Origin: Enterovibrio baiacu
GTDB lineage: Bacteria > Pseudomonadota > Gammaproteobacteria > Enterobacterales > Vibrionaceae
NCBI RefSeq assembly: GCF_004120195.1
Contig: NZ_SCHN01000006.1
Coordinates: forward strand, 248,001-312,000
Reading direction: 5' to 3'
DNA: 64,000 bases
Shown here: positions 61,948 to 64,000 of the stretch, piece by piece
Layout of the letters: every line of letters starts with the position of its first letter
Position numbering within the stretch: position 1 is the stretch's first letter
Position numbers and translations under genes: made by a program
The notes under the pieces: generated by a model
What the model was told of the DNA's origin: nothing
The model's input: only the letters and a program-made list of their open reading frames with translations
Databases searched by the model: none

Positions 61948-64000
61948 TTAACCTTCTAATTCTTTTACAATTTCCAGATCGACGTATATATCACCATCAT
62001 CATCCAAGACAGGAGCATCTACTTTTTCATAAGCCCAATCATTGATAGTTTCTATAGCGCCATCAACCATCAAGTTCAGTTTGCTACAAAGTTTATTAAC
62101 TTCATTTCGAGGCCATATTTCTTTGCTAAGCAGAATATCGAACAGGTTTTTATGCGCAGTATCCAGTCCATCATGATCTGTAGAGAGCGAACTCATCGTC
62201 TCTATTTCTGGTTCAATATCAACCGTAAATATGCTTTCTAAGATACTCTTAGCATCGCTGGTATCACTCTCATGCATCGCCAGAATCCCCTCATCCAACT
62301 GGAACTTATCTCTGATTTCATCGGTAGTTGTTGGAAAGCCAGAATCAGTTAATCTCGTGGATGCTAGGTTGTGAATATCGCTCGTAACAAGTGATTTATC
62401 TAACCCCAGGTATGTATAGAGTTTCTCCATTTGTTTTATTTCAGATGAATCGACCTTACCGTCAGCAAGAGCAATTGAAATCATAAATTTCTTTAAGGAT
62501 TCAATTTGTGGTGAATTGAACTGTTCTATTCTTGCTTTTAATCCCGCAGTGTTCGCTGGACTATTAAGTCGCCACGTTAGGTAAGCATTCAATGAACTTT
62601 TCTCGGATGGAGACAGTCGGTCATCATGTTCAATTAGTTTTTGCAGCGTCAGTTTTTCATCTTGGTCAACGATACCGTCAATAGTAGCCACCATTGCGCC
62701 AAGCCTCATCCACAGACTTACCTGATTGAAAGCAGAACTAGGTTCAAAAAATTCGCCATGGCCTGGTGAGAACAATACAATGTTTCCATCAGCTTTGAAC
62801 TTGGTTTGATGAAAACGCATATCCGGGGCGATACCTATATCAGCTTTAGCAGCAAGTTTGATAAGGAGCTCATTTTCTTTCTTGTTCATAGCTTTGGGAA
62901 ACGGTATTCCAGTGTGAGACCAGAACTCTTCAACAGTTGTTATCCCGTTATTGTTCTGAACCACTTGAACAGCCCATGACTTAAAAGATTCAATGACTGA
63001 TGAGTTGGATTCATTTGCTAGTTCTTTTGGTAGTAACATCAGTGCAGCTATATCATTTTTCGAGGTGTCAGCCTTGCCTAGGTAGCGACTATAGCTACTT
63101 AACTCTTCCGTACACTGCTCTGCAATAGGAATAAGCTTGTTTATAGGACCTTTGAGAATACTAGGATCAGGCAACCCATCGAGATTTAAGTCAATACCAT
63201 TAATGCCGTTGCTTGCCGCGTGATATGAGAGTCGAAGCTTCGTTTTGTTTGGCTTGACTGATATACCATCACAAAACTTTTGAGAGAACCTTATTTCGAA
63301 AAGTTTTCGAAACTCTTCTTCACATCTACGAGCAGGAGTTTTTAGTGAATATTCAAATGTATTTTTTAACCAGTCTAAAGCTAACTCAGCTCCGACGGGT
63401 TGCCCATTAACTATGGTTTTGGCTAATTTCAGCTTGAATGACAATGCATTGTTTGTATCTGGTATTTTTGCAATCCGCTGCTCGAGTAGAGTCGGTCTGA
63501 GTAAAGCCATCAACTCAAGAAAATTGGCTGAATATCCTCTAAAAGAGCGGCTTGCATTGAACACTGTATGGAGTCGTAATACTTCTTCAAATATTGTGGT
63601 AAATTCTTGATCTGATACTTGTGAGTTAGCTTGATTTTGAATGATTCTTCTTTCAAAACCATAGAAGTAAATGAATACGTACCCGATTGGTGTGTTTGGA
63701 TCAGAGCGGTCAGACGCTAACCAGTCTAAATAGGCTCCTCTGCACTCTTTTGATAAAGAGGAATAACTTGGCCAGTATCCTAATGTTTCGTCGGTATGAA
63801 ATTCCGATCCTATGTTCATTGAAGATTTCGATGCGGGGCGTTCCTCATCTACAAGAGATGGTTCTAACCCATATCCATCAAGTGAGTTCATCACTCCACC
63901 AAAGTAAAAAAGACCTTTGTTGAACTTTCTTCCGATAATGGTTAGCTGTTCACTTTCCCCGATCCATCGGCCCTTTTGTTTATTAGACGATTTTTCAGCT
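61948..64000 (-). CDS. sngA: TerB-domain protein, SngA-like (Shango system), start cut off by the right edge
   Basis: The frame stays open from the stop at 61948 to the edge, so at least 684 residues are present and the true start lies beyond the window. A GTG/ATG at 63894/63891 is internal: upstream codons read RWIGESEQLTIIGRKFNKGL, then FYFGGVMNSLDGYGLEPSLVD, a TerB-N domain. A central TerB domain is seen at GAMVATIDGIVDQDEKLTLQKL and KFMISIALADGKVDSSEIKQMEKLY, with Asp/Glu metal-site pairs, and a TerB-C-like end follows. The downstream ATPase starts at the next base. Such proteins are thought to sense or act at the membrane; in Shango the TerB protein is required for defence. Confidence 0.85.
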   Translation of the reverse strand, partial: AEKSSNKQKGRWIGESEQLTIIGRKFNKGLFYFGGVMNSLDGYGLEPSLVDEERPASKSSMNIGSEFHTDETLGYWPSYSSLSKECRGAYLDWLASDRSDPNTPIGYVFIYFYGFERRIIQNQANSQVSDQEFTTIFEEVLRLHTVFNASRSFRGYSANFLELMALLRPTLLEQRIAKIPDTNNALSFKLKLAKTIVNGQPVGAELALDWLKNTFEYSLKTPARRCEEEFRKLFEIRFSQKFCDGISVKPNKTKLRLSYHAASNGINGIDLNLDGLPDPSILKGPINKLIPIAEQCTEELSSYSRYLGKADTSKNDIAALMLLPKELANESNSSVIESFKSWAVQVVQNNNGITTVEEFWSHTGIPFPKAMNKKENELLIKLAAKADIGIAPDMRFHQTKFKADGNIVLFSPGHGEFFEPSSAFNQVSLWMRLGAMVATIDGIVDQDEKLTLQKLIEHDDRLSPSEKSSLNAYLTWRLNSPANTAGLKARIEQFNSPQIESLKKFMISIALADGKVDSSEIKQMEKLYTYLGLDKSLVTSDIHNLASTRLTDSGFPTTTDEIRDKFQLDEGILAMHESDTSDAKSILESIFTVDIEPEIETMSSLSTDHDGLDTAHKNLFDILLSKEIWPRNEVNKLCSKLNLMVDGAIETINDWAYEKVDAPVLDDDGDIYVDLEIVKELEG

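Noticed and set aside
58445-64000. Assignment as a BREX or DISARM system
   Set aside because: The ATPase resembles BrxC/BrxD, but no methyltransferase, PglZ phosphatase or other BREX/DISARM core genes are present in the visible part; TerB plus ATPase plus helicase fits Shango better.

Overview
The window looks like a chromosomal segment of a marine gammaproteobacterium of the Vibrionaceae (Grimontia, Enterovibrio, Vibrio or Photobacterium-like). This is inferred from gene content and protein resemblance (PpsR/PpsA pair, RbsDACBKR operon, YnjBCDF-like transporter, PACE efflux pump with a LysR regulator, short dispersed repeats). No rRNA, tRNA, CRISPR array or complete insertion sequence was recognised.

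Layout. 1-10.2 kb: corA, a peroxiredoxin/2-oxoglutarate oxygenase fusion followed by an exported protein of unknown function, a lipoprotein, a cysteine hydrolase with a GNAT acetyltransferase, a PEBP-family protein with an AraC regulator, an orphan FlgN-like protein and an exported Calx-beta-like protein. 10.3-16.7 kb: a complete ribose operon rbsDACBKR behind two palindromic LacI-type operators. 16.7-28.2 kb: a large divergent locus. On the minus strand are a rhodanese, a GltD-like iron-sulfur flavoprotein, an HdrB-like CCG protein and a TVP38-family membrane protein, followed after a terminator by a YnjB-C-D ABC transporter and a YnjF-like phosphatidyltransferase. On the plus strand is a TtrS/TtrR-like two-component system with a periplasmic binding-protein sensor. 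28.2-32.6 kb: a Kch-type potassium channel and an RTX-repeat protein. 32.7-41.4 kb: a catabolic cluster with a TeaA/UehA-like TRAP transporter, M24 and M20 hydrolases, an EutA-like racemase-fold protein, an Lrp/AsnC regulator and a diaminopropionate ammonia-lyase-family enzyme; uptake and breakdown of an ectoine-like or diamino-acid compound is likely. 41.6-45.0 kb: ppsR and ppsA, divergent. 45.4-47.4 kb: a periplasmic CxxCH protein paired with a membrane diguanylate cyclase. 47.5-56.7 kb: a PACE pump with LysR regulator, a CmcJ-family oxidoreductase with a crotonase, three unknown genes, a phospholipase-D lipoprotein and an MFS-PlsC fusion.

56.7-64 kb is the most accessory-looking part. A lipoprotein with about 28 copies of an 18-bp repeat sits between two near-identical terminators. 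It is followed by a 36-bp repeat that also occurs, inverted, in the rbs operon, and then by a three-gene operon on the minus strand: a TerB-domain protein cut by the right edge, a BrxC/D-like P-loop ATPase and an Lhr-like helicase. Their order and domains match the Shango anti-phage system.

The best candidates for under-described biology are the sulfur/redox locus with its TtrS-like sensor, the CxxCH-protein/diguanylate cyclase pair, and the Shango-like operon with its flanking repeats. Functions are inferred from remembered family features and visible motifs; no database search was run.
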